Below, one piece after another: positions 1 to 11,424 of a stretch of DNA of 64,000 nt. The translations under genes and the position numbers were made by a program. This DNA is from Trichuris trichiura. Its lineage: Eukaryota; Nematoda; Enoplea; Trichinellida; Trichuridae. The stretch lies in assembly GCA_037903355.1 (NCBI GenBank), contig JBAJFE010000015.1, forward strand, positions 434,001 through 498,000, in the 5' to 3' direction. Position 1 is the first letter of the stretch; each line of letters begins with the position of its first letter. The notes below the pieces were generated by a model, which saw only the letters and a list, made by a program, of their open reading frames with translations, was not told where the DNA came from and searched no databases.

Positions 1-114
1 TAAAGTTCTTAACGAAGTCAGAAGTCGACTACAGACTCATTGGATCGAGCATGCAATAAAGTGCATTGCAGATCTCATATCTCGTTGATCCATTGAATTT
101 TGTTCGTCTTGCAG

Positions 115-439
115 AAGCAGAGTCATTGAAGAAATGTTGGAACAGCTTAATGAATTCGATGATGCTGGCGATGAAAGTGCTTTAGTTTCGGCTATTGCAT
201 CGTTCCATTTGAATATTCTAGCTATGGATACCGTTTCCACGCTTATACCTTCAAGCAGTTGCAAATCCTATAGGCCATTGGCATCTCGTCCTACGGAACG
301 TACCGCCTCGCTGGTGCTTTTTTTCTTTTGTTATTTTAATGCGTGCTTTGTAGCATCGTTGGAAACGAAACAAGCGAAGTCTAAAATAAGAACAAAGCGT
401 TCGCGAGTTGTTTGTGAGGATGTTCAAAGGGAACAGTAA
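115..439 (+). CDS. Exon-like stretch at left window edge, unidentified
   Basis: A polypyrimidine tract ending in cag at 114 is followed by an open frame to a stop at 437-439. Its first 60 or so codons have an acidic, helical composition (for example EEMLEQLNEFDDAGDESA), while the later part is low-complexity and basic and may be intron read-through. A GT that could act as donor lies near 315. Upstream, 2-85 is open in the same frame before a TGA at 86-88, but I could not find a donor whose phase joins it to this exon. It may be the 3' part of a gene lying mainly left of the window. I recognise no family, and the opposite strand also has an open frame here, so strand is uncertain. Confidence 0.25.
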
Positions 440-779
440 AACAATCAAAAGGTAACATAATTGTAAATCTAAGAAATGTTTCAGAGTATAGATCAGTTCA
501 GGCGCCGTGAAACATCAAGCTGGCCACCCAGTGTTTTGTAGTAATCAGCAAATGAATATAGCGTATGCTTTCAGCGAATGGTCAGCTATTCTTCATTTTG
601 ACTATGTGCAGTTCAGTGTAATGAAAAACACTTGTACAAGCAGCATGAATACCTGTTCTTACGAGAGCTGTAAGCAGGAAAACGACTCCGAAGTATTGCG
701 TAGTTGGATAGAATTCATTTATTTGGAAAAAACAGAATTGAACGTACACCTGGCAAGGCTTTCAGGATATGATTGATTA

Positions 780-1990
780 CTGTAATCGCGATTCGCACTG
801 TTCAGTCTCCGAAGGCAATAATGTTTTGTTAACGCCTCTTTGTTAGCAATATTTCTGCATTATAATTTTCTAGGTTAATGTTTCTTCAGTTACATATGAT
901 TGGTATTAACCGTTTTGCTCTAAAGTGACTCTCTTGACTGCACGTCTCAGAAGACATATTTCTTAAGTTGCCCCTCGGTCATCTCAAATGCTTATGGCGG
1001 AAGAAACTATCCGCGCTTTAATTCTATTTAAAAACACCAATGGAGTCAGGCGTTATGCTAGATTAAGTCCGAAGTCGGACAAGCTTTATTAGCCGGCACT
1101 GTCGGTTTTCATCAAACACGTTACAGCAAGATGTCATTATTTTTGCATTACAGTTGCGAAATCTATATGTTATTGAAATAGTATTGCTTAAAAACACTGC
1201 TCGCACGTTATCAGTGTAGTCTTCCGCCAAGCTTATGTAAAGTGCTCCCGTGTTCTTAGAAATCTTTTGTGCTCATTCAGCACTAATCATGTAGTCTTTT
1301 CTTGTTCTGGACGCTTGAATTGAGTTGGCTACTGATATGGCATACATGAGAAGTATTCTAATTGATTCACACGCGTGCGACGTACGGCAACGTAAAGATG
1401 TATGAAAGCCAAGTTATGGTACTGTTTCAGTGAATAAAGAACGTTGAATAGTTACGCTTCGTTTGTCCATTTGCAGATCATGAAAAAATCAGTTCAATGC
1501 ATGTCTGATACGAAAGATTTTTGATTTCTGGAAGAAGGAAGATAAGATTTGTTGTAACAGGTTAGTAAACCTTCATTGTGATGAAATGGTTTAATTTTCA
1601 TTTGCTGAGCCTAAGTGACTTGATTTTGAACTAAACCAGTGACTTTTGGGTGGCCGTTAGGTTGACTGGAGGTACGAAACACCAGGTAGAGAAACAGTAA
1701 CAAAACCAACGGTGCTGTAGAGAAAAATTAGCTGCTGGAAACGGACAAATAGTCTTCGTTGAAGTAGGAAAAGCTTATTTCTGCCGACTCATGTAGTGCA
1801 CGAACACTTACCTGAGAATCTTGCGAATTACCACGTTTTGCTCTTTCCCTGATATCTTACAGAACTGGCGGATTCAGCTATTCATCAGAGACGTTAATCA
1901 CCGGCGTATGCTTTCCCCGTTGTGAATTGTTGCATTCTTAGCTTTCCCTGCCTTCCGGTTATCCAGTTTTGCTCTCCCTTTGAATTTCTT
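780..1990. other. No gene seen
   Basis: No open frame longer than 60 codons and no family signature on either strand. The base composition is AT-rich and looks intergenic or intronic. Confidence 0.5.
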
Positions 1991-2019
1991 TTGTCTTCCC
2001 TTTCAGCCCTCACTTGAAC

Positions 2020-2124
2020 GCACGCGCACACACACGCGCACACACACACACGCACACGCACACACACACGCACACACACACGCACACACACACGCACACA
2101 CACACGCACACGCACACACACACG

Positions 2125-2156
<32 letters not shown>

Positions 2157-2208
2157 CACACACACACACACACACGCGCGCGCGCACACACACCACACAC
2201 ACACACAC
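2020..2208. repeat. CA-rich microsatellite with CACACG interruptions
   Basis: About 190 bp of alternating CA broken by regular CG steps (CACACG, CGCACA), ending in a CG-rich stretch near 2175-2190. It creates long but meaningless His/Thr or Val/Cys frames on both strands. The alternating purine-pyrimidine sequence could form Z-DNA; that is inference. Confidence 0.95.
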
Positions 2209-2424
2209 CGCGCACCCCACCCTACCCTGCGCCACGCCGCGTCACAACACACACCGCACCGCGCAGCACGTGCCCTGCAACTGTTACACGAATCAGTGCA
2301 CACTGAAAGCTTACAACACACACACCACGCATATAGCACAGACGGGCAAAGACGCACTAAACTGCCGAGCAGTCTGTGTGTATTATATACCCTAAAAATC
2401 GGCCTTATGCAAATTAATGTCTGA

Positions 2425-4380
2425 CCCTTTGAACTTCGCTATAAGCGGCTTAGAAACACAAATTAACGTTGAATCTTCAGTTAGCTGCTTTACTTTAAGA
2501 AGTAGTTTAGCTGACCTTCTGCTATAGTTCGTTTACTTTGGTTAAGTACTATTGCTGTTATGTTTGCGATGAAGAAGATAATGCAAATTAGCTGACCCTA
2601 TTTGCTAGTGTTTATATTACAATTTATGTAAACATAATGAGCGAAACATGGTTACATTTGTGAAATAATGAAAAAAACAATATTTGTATGATTTATCCGT
2701 TGACCGTAAAAGAAACAATATAAGTTCCATCATTACCGAAGGTTCTATTGTTTATATTTTAAACAGAAAGTTCCTCATCATGTCAATATCATCAGGTAAA
2801 AGTTTATATTTAATTTATAATGTATTCGTTGTATATATGTACTGTTAAATTTTTCTTAAGCAAGCAATTTAGACTATTAAAATGGCATTGAAGTGATCAA
2901 TTTTGCATACTTTTTTCATATAAACATTAATGGATTGTTCATTTTGGTGATTATTCTTATGATCTCTTTACTGTATCGTCTGTAAAGCGATTTTCCGCTT
3001 CTTTACAAGAGGAAATTGTAATTGAATCGGTACTGACCAGTTAGCGCATCATTGTCAGCTGTTGTCTTCTTTCCGTCCTTTTTCATCGATTGCTCTTTTC
3101 ACTCTGAAGTACTTTAACGTCTATTTTAAGAGCATCTTGAAAGTTTTAAAACAATATCCGCTCAGCATATATTTCAATAAATTTGGCAGATAAAAGAATG
3201 GCTCACTTTACTTTGTTTCAATCTCATAGGAAAAATTATCATTGTTGAAATTGAAAAGATAAATGGACGCCAATTCCATTGATACCTATTTAAATGTTGG
3301 AGAAATAATTTGTTTGTTCTTTTTGTAAATTTTTTCAAAATAGCATTAACCGGTGTTCGGTTCGTACGACGTTTGCAATTTCATTACGAATGCAGAAATA
3401 TGTAAGTAAGAATGGCGGTAAAGATTAAGGAGGGACGCATCGGGTTTAAAAGTACTTGTTTTGAATAGTTTTGTGGGTTTTAAATATACACTGTTAAATA
3501 ATGTACTCTGAATGAAATTTGCAGTCGTTTCTGATCATTTAGATTCTATTGCCATCAAATTAATAAATAATTTGCTAGGCCGCGCAATTTCGACTCGTAA
3601 CAATAATTTATTCTCTTCGCTATTCCAACATGTAAAGATAAAAAGTTTTTATGGAATTGTTCTTTACGGCAAGTGATTAATTGTACGATCTGACGAAGAG
3701 GCATTTTATGCCGACGTCGGTTATTCTGAAGTTGTTTTAGTTTATTATAAGGATGTTATTGAAGCATTTAAGGGCGACGTTTTAAAATTACTTGTAAATC
3801 GCCAATGGTTCTTTCACAGTTAATTTATGAATGACGAAATTGAAGTTCATTTCGGCAAAAAGCAGAAAATGTTTTGATTACGTGAAATGCAAGTGTCCCT
3901 TATTGTGCATTGACAAAACAAGAAAAACGTCTCTGTCTCATCTTTTTAGACAACGTAGCAAAGTAGCACAATGAGACGTGTTGCAATCATTTAAAAGTAT
4001 GCTCACTAATCAGTCGTAATAATGGAACGGTCTTAGAATAGTTGCATTGTTGTCACGCTGTCGTTTAATGTCAAAGAAGACACTTTTAATATCAGAAAAG
4101 TATACATCATTTTTCTACTTAATGCAGGCGTATGATCCAGTTTATCTCAACGTGACGTGATGAAATCCATAAGCTGTTACTCAGTTAGGTGCCATAATTA
4201 CGCTAAAACTTTTGATTGTTTAAAGTGAAGCTAAAGTTGCTGCATTTGAGTTACTCTTGAAAGCGGCTTCTTATTTTTTATACATTTGCAGCGGCAGGTT
4301 GGAATCATCCAAAGATTGTATTTCATTGTATGAACTTGATATTTTTATCGTAACTTGTCCGTATAATTGAAGATATGCCA
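2425..4380. other. AT-rich region, no gene seen
   Basis: Long AT-rich sequence without open frames above 60 codons, splice-bounded exons or recognisable RNA genes. Confidence 0.5.
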
Positions 4381-4383
4381 AAT

Positions 4384-5955
4384 ATGTAATGAATTATCGG
4401 AAGTTTCGTAATACATAATTCTCATTACAGGCGATATTTTCAAATATGGAAGTTAAGAACAGCTCATTAAGTACAAATGTTACTGATGAAGAGAAGAGCG
4501 GTTTGTCGTATGCATTTATCCATCATATTTTCGCTTCTTCATCTTTATTAAACGAATGATTACCATGAAGATATCATTGAAACAGTGATGTGCTATATGA
4601 AATGTCGAATTTTCTAGCATACGCTCTTTGTTATTATTATTAATTTGTTAACAAGTTTAAAGTGGTTTGTTATAATTTCTCTACACGATTTAAGAAAATG
4701 ATAACTTCCACATTTGCAATATTTTAACGATTCTTCGTTCAAAAACACTCCACTTGTTTATACTTTTTCTAAAAGCATTACCAATTATAGGTATAAAATT
4801 GAAAAGATTCATCGTTAAATGTTCTATGCAATTCCCCTGCTTAGCAGAAGAAGTGAACGTAGCTAATTAGTATTTTTTTTCTGGTACCACCGTGTTTGCA
4901 AATTGTTCCCATTTGTCATTGTCAACAGGGCCTTATTGTGATTCTTTGTTTACAATGAAATTTTTTATTCATTTCGAAAAACTAAGGTGCATTATTTCGT
5001 AGGTAGAAACTTCTAACGTATAATCTCTCTTTTTACTGATACTGTGCATTAGTAATCAGAAAACCCAATGGGTTTTAATAGATCTTCTACGGCTTTTTCA
5101 GTTTTTCCTCTGTGTGATTGTATTTGTGTGAATTAGCGAAACGACTGCTCTACCGGCGAATGGATGAGCGATTATTAAGAAAAATTGTACGGCACCAATG
5201 CACTGAACTTTATCTGAGAGCGTTCGGAACGTTCTAGTTCCGTCGTCAATGAGATGGAAGAGAGCTCATTTTTGAACCTCGGGAAAAGCTCTCCTCCATT
5301 TCACTGACGACATTTCTGAGGATTGGTTCTGTACAGTTTTTCCTAATAATTACTTATCCATCCGTTGGTAGAGCAGTTGTTTCGTTTAATAGCATTTATG
5401 AATTAAAGGAAGTTTCGTAAGCCATAATTCTGATTATCAACGATGTTTTCAATTAGACGGGTTAAGAACAGCTCATTAAGTACAAACGTTACTGATGGAG
5501 AGAAGAGCTGTTTGTCGTATGCATTGATCCATCATGTTTTGTCTTCATCGTCCATATTAAGCGAATGATTACCGTGAAGACATTGAAAGACTGATGTGCT
5601 TTGTGAGATGTGCAGTCATTTAACAAGCGCTCTTTGTTCTTCTTATTATTATTAATTTGCTTACAAGATTAAAGTGCTTTGTTATGATTTCTCTAAACAT
5701 TTTAGGAAACTGAATGATAACTTCCAGATTTGCAATAGATTAAAGATTCTTCGTTCGAAAACTTTACATTTGTTTATAGTTTTTGCGGAAGTATTACTAA
5801 TCACAGGTATAAGTTTTGATAAGCTCTTCATTAAATTTTCTATGCAATTCCTTCACTTAGCAAAAGGAAATGAAATGAAAGTAATTAGTAATTTCTTTCT
5901 TCTACCGCCGTTTTTATAAATAGATTTGATTTGTGATTGTTAACACGGCTGTTTG
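4384..5955. repeat. Tandem pair of diverged repeat units, period about 1014 bp
   Basis: The unit from about 4384 to 4935 recurs from about 5398 to 5955 with many substitutions. Shared landmarks include aacagctcattaagtacaaa (4455 and 5469), the tgcttt/ttgttat stretches, and the tail that leads into the foldback elements. The left edge of the large duplication (5003) lies between the two units, so only the second unit is present again in copy 2 (about 30911-31450). Confidence 0.75.
5137..5384. mobile_element. Foldback (MITE-like) element 1, copy 1
   Basis: The left arm has ctgctctaccggcgaatgg and the right arm ccatccgttggtagagcag, its near reverse complement, with inner inverted parts (ggaacgttctagttccgtcg and partner) and a short loop. 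No coding capacity. It belongs to the same family as the elements at 6017 and 6577. Confidence 0.75.
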
Positions 5956-6016
5956 TTCAATTTTCTACGGCTTTTCCCGTGTTTTCTCTGTGTGAAGGTA
6001 TCTGTAATTAGTATAA

Positions 6017-6260
6017 ACAATTGCTCTACCAACGAATGGATGAGTGATTATTGGGAAAAATTCAAAAACAATACAGTCAGCTTTTTTATTTAGACCTTTC
6101 GGAACGCTCTAGTTTTGTCATCAGTGAGATGAAGGAGTTTTTGACGGAACTGACGACAGAAGCAGAGCGTTCCGAAAGCTCTAAATAAAAAAGCTGACTG
6201 TATTGTCTTTGAATTTTTTCTAATAATCGCTCATTCATTCGTTGGTAGAGCAATTGTTTC
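6017..6260. mobile_element. Foldback (MITE-like) element 2, copy 1
   Basis: The most symmetrical member. Terminal caattgctctaccaacgaat is answered by attcgttggtagagcaattg, and the inner arm caatacagtcagctttttta is matched by its reverse complement near 6180-6207. The inverted symmetry continues outwards through the tatctgtaattagt flanks, so the full element may be larger (about 5960-6320). No transposase. Confidence 0.85.
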
Positions 6261-6576
6261 GACTAATTACAGATAGCAACAGAGACAAAAGCAGGAAAAG
6301 TAGTAGAAGGTCTAACAAACATGAAACAGGCGCCCGTTACAAAGCACCCGTGTTTATGTTAACACGGCTTTGTCATGGTTCTTTCTATGGAATGAAATAC
6401 GTTGTTTTGATTTTGAAAAACTGAGGTACATTAGTACTTCGTAAGTAAAAATTTCTAACTTTTAATCTTTCTTATTACTCATGCTGCGCATTTGTAAACA
6501 GAAAAATGAGTGGTTTTTGGTAGAGCTTCTACGGCTTTTTCCCTTTTTTGTCTTTGGTGGTATCTGTAATTAAATG

Positions 6577-6856
6577 AAACAATTGCTCTACCAACGAATG
6601 GATGAGCGTTTACTAAGGAAAATCGTACAGGACCAATACGCTCAACTTTTTATTTCTGAGCTTTTGGAACGCTCTAATTCCGTCGTCAGTGAGATGGAGA
6701 AGAGCTCTTCCCGAGGTCCAAAAACGAGCTCTCCTCCATCTCTCTGACTACGGAACTAAAGCGTTCCGAAAGTTCTTGAATAAACTTGACTGCATTATTT
6801 CTACATATCGTTTCCTAATAATTGCTCATCCATCCGTTGGTAGAGCAGCTGCTTCG
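6577..6856. mobile_element. Foldback (MITE-like) element 3, copy 1
   Basis: Arms caattgctctaccaacgaat and ccatccgttggtagagcag enclose inner inverted parts with gagctctt/aagagctc symmetry. The flanks (tatctgtaatta, ctacggctttttccc) are also inverted around it, suggesting a longer element of about 6520-6910. Short open frames inside are by-products of the palindrome. Confidence 0.8.
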
Positions 6857-6959
6857 TTCAATTACAGATACTACCACGGACAATAAACGGGAAAAGCCGT
6901 AAAAGGTGTCCCAAAAGCCATGAAACATTATCCCATTACGAAGCAACTTGTGTTACGAA

Positions 6960-8230
6960 AAACGAATGCGTTAATGTGAACAAACACTACGGAACAGTAA
7001 CCATCATATACTGATATATTTTCAAATGGAAAAAACGTTTGTTTATTTTTCACAATATTAATTTGGACAGTTTACCCTTTATTTTGCAGAAAACTTATTG
7101 GAGTTTTAAGTAGCCAATATACTTCGGGTCAGTTTTTAGTCGTTTGCATATATGTCAAAGAAGAATGGAGAATGATCTATGGAGATGAATTAGCATGCGA
7201 AAGGTTATTACTAATCTGCATGGTGTATTCAGTGAGCCTAGGAAAAGATGAGGAAGTGGGAGATTTAGGAATTCAAGAATTAAAAATACGCAAAGGATAA
7301 GTAACGTTCTGCAATTCCATGAGAGCAGATGTCCCTTCATAGCGTTAATACATTTCCCAATACATCACTGGACGACGGCCATTGAGAACTGTGCTATCAT
7401 TAGTATTATTTAACGTGTTTCTATTGGTTACGGGTGCAAAGAAATGGTTGTTTAGCGCAGGGATATAGATAGTTATTGATCGATAAATCGTTTCATTTCG
7501 TTTGGCTTCTTTGCGGTTTAACATTCAGGTAAAATTGTTGTTTTGGTAGGATCGATGATGAATTCTTATTGGTTCCTTCGAAGCACAAGTAAAGCTATTG
7601 TCATTTGCGTTTTTTTTTGTTGGAACACATTATTTTCTATCAGTTACCATACTTTTTGAAGTTTGGTAAGAAAAAAGTTCATTCAATTTGCATTTTCATT
7701 TTCTCATCGATTCTTGGCATTTATGCTCACGTGTTGAAACAATCACGTTAATAACGCCTTTTATTTGTGTTTAAGAGAGGTTCAAATTCAGTTTTAAAAA
7801 ATATTAATAATCATTGTATACGACAATGTTTACTCAAAGTTAAATTTGCCTCAAGGCTTGCGCAGTTGCCCTTCCAATCCGACGTATTAGTAAAGTAAAT
7901 AGTTTGTGTAAATACTTCGTTCCGTTTTAGTCAGCCGAGCACTCACACTCGTTGCAAAGCAAACAGTGTAAAGGTTTATCGGTCACGGTCAAATTTGCAT
8001 AATAAGCATCGATGTGAGCAGAGCACGGTAAATTTAATTTCATTTTTCGATTTCTTCGTCGACGACATCGGCTGAACTGTGATCGCTCTCCCTCCTTTTT
8101 CGTTAGTCGCACCTGTGCTTTACACAGTTCCATATTTTGACCCCTCACTTTTTGTTTGCTATATTTTTTGTCTTTGCGTCGAAGTGTTATTTACTGGAAA
8201 AACTCGTTTGACAAAAGCGAGTTTTCTGCA
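6960..8230. other. No confident gene; short unsupported ORFs
   Basis: In copy 2 a frame of 83 codons is open at 32564-32815, and part of it survives in copy 1. Codon use and length give no clear coding signal and I recognise no family. The rest is AT-rich and featureless. Confidence 0.4.
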
Positions 8231-8236
8231 ATGTTT

Positions 8237-8975
8237 CTCAGAGCTTTCCGGACTCGTCTCATCCTGTCGTCAACGGACTGATAAAAAATCTGTTTGCCGA
8301 AATGAAGAGCAGATATTGCTGTTCCTGTAAGTATAAAATAAAAAGTTTTATTATGATAACTTTTTACTCTTTCAGGTTGACAATGTACAAGCACATCTTG
8401 TCATTAGCATATGGTGTCCCCTTCACAACAATGAATTTTGTGCGACAATTATTCCGCATTCAAAGAAAAGCGACAAGAAATTTTAGGTGATCAATAGAGC
8501 AAAAGAAACTGTACAATTTCAAGAATTTAATCTTATCGTTTTAGTCTTTCGACATGCAGATAAGGGCGGCGTTGGCGACTAATGCTGATAAGGTAATCCC
8601 TTTGCAGGAAGTCAAATTTGCAAGATTAGAATTGCATTTTTAGGTTTTTAGAATTGCCAAATGGTTGTGTGGAACAATTTAAAAAGAGACAAAGTGGACG
8701 TCGTTCGACATTGTCGCGTCACTGCTGCATGTATGCATGTTACAGCATGAAGGGAATATCGTAGCAGTCGCATGTTGTTCATATGAAATTAATTAATTAA
8801 TTTAGCGTTTATAGTTCGACTTTGAAGAAATTTGGCCCTCTTCTTGAAAAGATAAGTACATTTTGTCCAATCGACTTTTTGTGACAAAAATTTCTTTTTC
8901 AGGAAAAGCACTCGAATGGACAACTGCTGACTTGCTGACGACGGGACCTGGCCAGTCCTGAAAGCTCTGAAAAAC
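8237..8975. repeat. Imperfect inverted repeat pair with about 650 bp between arms
   Basis: Left arm 8237-8278 begins cagagctttccggactcg and ends near gtcgtcaac. Right arm 8932-8975 contains gctgacgacggg and cctgaaagctctg, its approximate reverse complement. This could be the ends of an old non-autonomous element. A related arm with cttgctgacgacggg occurs at 27366-27405 in the spacer. The copy 2 equivalent is near 33748-34486. Confidence 0.5.
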
Positions 8976-9410
8976 AATGAAAAGAAGAATTTGTTGATTT
9001 CGTGAATAACACTTCTACGCATACATTTTGTGTGATTGCGTGAATAAAATTTTCAACTGGCGCGTGTCTTTTCTATCGCGGTTGCAGTCCAACATTTCAT
9101 AAGGTTTATGGTTCCGTGTTTAGGATCCACACCAACGGATGCAAGAAGACAATTCGAGGACGGAAAAGAAACGAGAAGAAACGAACAGGGACAACAAGAG
9201 GAGCAAGAAAAGAAAGAGAAAAATGGAAAAGTTCCGGATCAACGTGTAAGTATGCAGTAGGCAGGGCGAGGGTAGGCACTATAGGTTCCAGCATGCATAC
9301 GGGGTTCACATCCAATAGGGAATAGTGGGTTTAGATATTGGTTTCCGGAGGGGAGGGCGGGTGAGATACATTCTACTTGAGAATAAGGTGCATGGAAAGG
9401 ATAGCTGCCC

Positions 9411-9455
9411 CCCCGCCCCCCCCAAAAAAAAAAAAAAGGGGGGTGGCGGGGGTGA
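9411..9455. repeat. C-run / A-run / G-run tract, copy 1
   Basis: A run of C, then about 14 A, then G-rich sequence, in immediate succession. The same tract lies at about 34918-34963 in copy 2. Such tracts are prone to sequencing error and to indels, so the frames crossing it are not reliable. Confidence 0.85.
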
Positions 9456-9558
9456 GGCGCTATCCGTTGAGATTAGTAAACAACGACAATATTGCATCAT
9501 CTGCATGTCACATGTCACGCTTGTCATTTGTCACATGTGCCGCATGTCACATGTGACA

Positions 9559-9705
9559 GTCGCATGTCGTGTGTCGTCTGTCGCATGTCGTGTGTCGTCT
9601 GTCGCATGTCGTATGTCGTGAGTCGCATGTCGTGTGTCGTGAGTAGCATGTAGTATGTCGTGAGTAGCATGTCGAGTGCCGTCTGACGCATGTCGACTGC
9701 CGTGC
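9559..9705. repeat. 21-bp minisatellite, copy 1 (7 units)
   Basis: Seven tandem 21-bp units of the type gtcgcatgtcgtgtgtcgt plus two bases, becoming more diverged towards the right. Because 21 is a multiple of 3, the minus strand stays open and encodes a 7-residue repeat (RHTTCDS-like); I do not regard that as a gene. Shorter related words (gcatgtcacatgt) precede it from about 9500. Confidence 0.9.
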
Positions 9706-11424
9706 GTCCCCAGTGTGAGAAGTAGGAACAGTGGACCTGGAAAGCGGACAATAGTCAATGGGCGCTGGACAGTGGACACTGAACTGAGTGCAAAGACCGC
9801 GGCGACGAGCCCCCCATGTAGAAAACAAGGTAGTGGGAATAAGTAGCGGGATGTGGTAGGAATTGCTGTCCTGTTCCGGTCTGTGTGCGCGAAAATGACC
9901 CTGGAGCTGAACAGCGTAGGGTCTTGAAGGGTGACAGCTTCTTGACGGGAAAATAGGTAAGGCAGTAAGTGAGTATGCGCGGGAGAGGTTTGAGCTTGTG
10001 GTATCCATCAGTTTTCCCTTCTGAGCTCCCGCTGACCTTCCCATTTGTCGGGTAGGAGAGACAATAATAGTGGGTTTGAGATTGAGAATACTTGTGTTGT
10101 CGTATCGAACTATTATACCGTTGTCGTATTTTCGTTTGCTCCCTTCCGAATTGATTTCCCTCAAAAGTTTCGCTTTTCCCTTTGTTCGAAAGTGCAATTT
10201 GTTACAAATAAAAAATTTGAATTGTTCTATAAAAGTGTGATCTCTCAGCCGGTTGCATATCCGGAAAAAGAGTAAAGGTTGACGGCAAAATGCACTTACA
10301 GCCGGAAAAACCTTGAGCTCTTTACGTTTGATTGTAATGGAAATGAAATTTAATAGTCGCTTTCAGGTGAACAGCAACCGACATTTTGGAGACGTTGGCC
10401 TGTTTAGCAATTGTTGTAGACAAGGTAAGTTGAATTTAAAAAATTTCATTTGCAGGTGAAGTGTTTGTTGCTCGCGCAAACACCAGAATCACTAAATGGA
10501 TAGGGAAAAGAAGTCAAAAAGGAACGAATAGGTATGAACGATAAATTTAAAACGTTATTGTTTCAGTTTAGCATTATGAAACGAAGGAATGGTGACAGTA
10601 TGTTTAAAAAAAATTGCTCTCTCCTAAGCGGATTTGGTAAGAAACGTTCATATTGTGTAGTAAGTGTATTTCAGGATTGGAAACAAATGCAAATGGAAAA
10701 ATGAAGCTCTAAAAGAGGTAAGAAAGAAAAGGCTTTTCGTTTTGAGTAAACTAAAAGTAAACTTTCAGATAATGTTGCCGGAGGGAACTGAACTGAACAT
10801 TTGTAAACAATGAAAACAGGTCAAATTCGCTGTTCAAACAGAAAGGAAAAGTAATAGAGCCAAAGAGGTCTGTTAGTTTGCATCGAAGAAGCTACTCGGA
10901 TGGAATGTAAACAGGAAAATCAGGTCAAATCGTACATTGACCGGGCTAAAGTAAGCGTTTTGCCTTATCTTTGTTACATCAGAGGTCAGATAACGGCCGT
11001 TAGTAGCTGCTGCTGATTTGCATAATGTTAGGTCGTCTTGAAACTGTGACTAATAATATCATATGGAGAATGGTATATCATTGGTATAATCATGATTGTC
11101 ATAGTCCTTCTACATTGGTAAGTATATAAGTTAATTAGTTCTGTCATGGTGAATAAAAGTTGACAAACTGACGTTTTAGAGTAAGCGAACGGAAATTGGT
11201 GATGGCAAAGGAAGCGATGAGTAAAAAGCTGATGAAATCTGGCATGAATTCAAGGTGTTAGAATTCACCACAATGGACACAAAGAAATGAATCAGTTGAC
11301 GATGATTTGGTAAGTACCATTTGAAAAAGACCGATCGTTAGCTGAGACAAGCTTGGCATTTCTACTGGTCACATATATTGTGTGTGATAAAGGCATAGTC
11401 TGCGGTAAGCTGTCTTTTAAATTG

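Larger units (their letters stand above)
8327..11179 (+). ncRNA. Candidate spliced non-coding transcript or decayed gene
   Basis: A run of well-formed GT..AG pairs on the plus strand: 8327-8375, 10425-10455, 10532-10566, 10637-10674, 10718-10768 and 11118-11179. Donors are gtaagt, gtatga or gtaaga, and most acceptors follow a t-rich tract ending cag. Several of the segments between them are about 45-90 nt and all lack a shared open frame (for example tgttga across the first junction). The signals are kept in copy 2. Introns of 31-38 bp would be very short even for a nematode, so this could be coincidence in an AT-rich area. Seen: motifs. Inferred: transcription. Confidence 0.3.

Noticed and set aside
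507..776. 89-codon plus frame near the left edge
   Set aside because: No ATG at its start, no splice-bounded extension that I could phase, and no family likeness.
1980..2424. Long His/Thr and Val/Cys frames over the CA repeat
   Set aside because: Pure microsatellite translation on both strands.
9547..10197. 216-codon minus-strand frame (230 codons in copy 2)
   Set aside because: Its length comes from a 21-bp minisatellite that cannot close the frame; the copies differ by two repeat units, and the rest has low-complexity composition with no family likeness.
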